This document shows positions 5,745 through 6,016 of a stretch of DNA of 6,016 nucleotides, piece after piece. Origin of the DNA: Treponema sp. (lineage in GTDB: Bacteria > Spirochaetota > Spirochaetia > Treponematales > Breznakiellaceae); assembly GCA_031258265.1 (NCBI GenBank), contig JAIRNB010000221.1, positions 1-6,016 of the forward strand, written 5' to 3'. A program made the translations under genes and the position numbers. The notes under the pieces were generated by a model, which worked only from the letters and a program-made list of their open reading frames with translations, had not been told where the DNA came from and did no database searches. The first letter of the stretch is position 1. Each line of letters opens with the position of its first letter.

Positions 5745-5777
5745 CCGGAAAGCCCGGTTTTTTGCGGCAGCAAAAAA
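5745..5777 (+). terminator. Possible weak terminator and T/A-tract inverted repeat
   Basis: CCGG (5745-5748), AAAGC and CCGG (5754-5757) followed by six T residues form a minimal 4-bp terminator-like hairpin. Its T-run is also the left arm of a perfect 8-bp inverted repeat TTTTTTGC/GCAAAAAA (5758-5765 and 5770-5777). Either fold could end rpoN transcription before hpf, or be part of a repeat. The short stem keeps this tentative. Confidence 0.35.
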
Positions 5778-5810
5778 TGCGCCCAAACTGAGAATTACCG
5801 CTATATTTTT

Positions 5811-5817
5811 GAGGAGG
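5811..5817 (+). promoter_or_regulatory. Strong ribosome binding site of hpf
   Basis: GAGGAGG lies five bases before the ATG at 5823 and fixes that start. It contrasts with the absence of any such site before rpoN. Confidence 0.85.
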
Positions 5818-5822
5818 TTGGC

Positions 5823-6016
5823 ATGAATATTGACATTAAGGCCGTACATTTTGTCATTAAAGATGAAACCAGGGAATATTTAGACAAAAAGATCGCCCGT
5901 ATCCACAATGCGGAGAATATGATTGTGGACTTGCTTATTACCTTAACCCATGATAAAGATTTTCAGGCGGAGGCGACGGTGAATTTCCGCTGGGGCGTTT
6001 CTATTCATGTTAAAGA
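5823..6016 (+). CDS. hpf: Ribosome hibernation promoting factor HPF/RaiA family (3' end cut off by window edge)
   Basis: Small ribosome-associated protein that binds the 30S decoding region and promotes inactive ribosome dimers in slow growth; older annotations call it sigma-54 modulation protein. 64 codons are visible and the frame is open at the right edge. The translation, MNIDIKAVHFVIKDETREYL then DKKIARIHNAENMIVDLLI, TLTHDKDFQAEATVNFRWG and VSIHVK, matches the beta-alpha-beta-beta-beta pattern of the family: N-terminal strand, helix with REYLDKKIARI, then the strand ending EATVNFRWG. Whether it is a short HPF or a long form with a C-terminal dimerisation domain cannot be told. Its position after rpoN is the classical arrangement and supports the call. 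Confidence 0.9.
   Translation, partial: MNIDIKAVHFVIKDETREYLDKKIARIHNAENMIVDLLITLTHDKDFQAEATVNFRWGVSIHVK

Larger units (their letters stand above)
5580..5822 (+). other. Intergenic region rpoN-hpf: GC-rich, hairpin-rich, no convincing gene
   Basis: The 243-base gap holds several inverted repeats but no ORF with coding character; the small overlapping frames of about 70 residues on both strands are rich in Arg, Gly and Pro and lack family features. The composition shifts to runs of GGC, CCGG and GGGGG. Neither a clear -35/-10 pair nor a -24/-12 (GG-N10-GC) promoter for hpf was found. TATATT at 5802-5807 is too close to the ribosome binding site to be its -10. The region may be a dispersed repeat or an mRNA leader; I do not recognise it as a known RNA family. 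Confidence 0.5.

Noticed and set aside
5567..5849. Small open frames of 67-75 codons on both strands in the rpoN-hpf gap
   Set aside because: They overlap one another on both strands, are Arg/Pro/Gly-rich, lack ribosome binding sites and one runs into the hpf start. More likely non-coding or repeat sequence.

Overview
The window reads as an ordinary chromosomal segment of a spirochaete, most likely a Treponema-like species. This is inferred from a maltose-binding lipoprotein with a relaxed lipobox (F-A-G-C), a Mal permease pair with no ATPase gene beside it, and an rpoN-hpf pair. No 16S or other marker gene is present, so the taxonomic call is tentative.

Layout, left to right. Positions 1-3460, all on the minus strand, hold a maltose/maltodextrin ABC importer in the order malE (binding lipoprotein, 3460 to 2246), malF (permease, 2139 to 805) and malG (permease, 803 to beyond the left edge). 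A strong intrinsic-terminator-like hairpin lies between malE and malF, a layout that usually gives more binding protein than permease. malF and malG are separated by one base. Positions 3461-3747 are non-coding. They hold a good sigma-70 promoter for malE reading leftward (TTGACG, 17-base spacer, TATATT). They also hold a roughly 160-base leader containing three inverted repeats, and a related repeat upstream of the promoter. Two of the leader hairpins share the TGTTCC core and bracket a 119-bp unit flanked by CATT on both sides, which resembles a small MITE or REP-type element.

Positions 3748-4170 (minus) encode a PaaI-like hotdog thioesterase. It is divergent from rpoN (4206-5579, plus), a full-length sigma-54 factor with a recognisable activator-interacting region, core-binding region, HTH and RpoN box. 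Only about 35 to 55 bases separate the two starts, neither has a Shine-Dalgarno sequence, and promoter-like motifs on both strands suggest overlapping promoters and possibly leaderless mRNAs. After a 243-base GC-rich, hairpin-rich gap comes hpf (5823 to beyond the right edge, plus), a ribosome hibernation factor with a very strong ribosome binding site.

Functionally, the left half imports maltodextrins and would need an MsmK/MalK-type ATPase from elsewhere. The right half is the start of the widespread rpoN-hpf locus. I found no evidence of a new defence system, CRISPR array, tRNA or rRNA gene, or transposase. The unusual material is the repeat-rich malE leader, the compact rpoN/thioesterase divergence and the structured gap before hpf.
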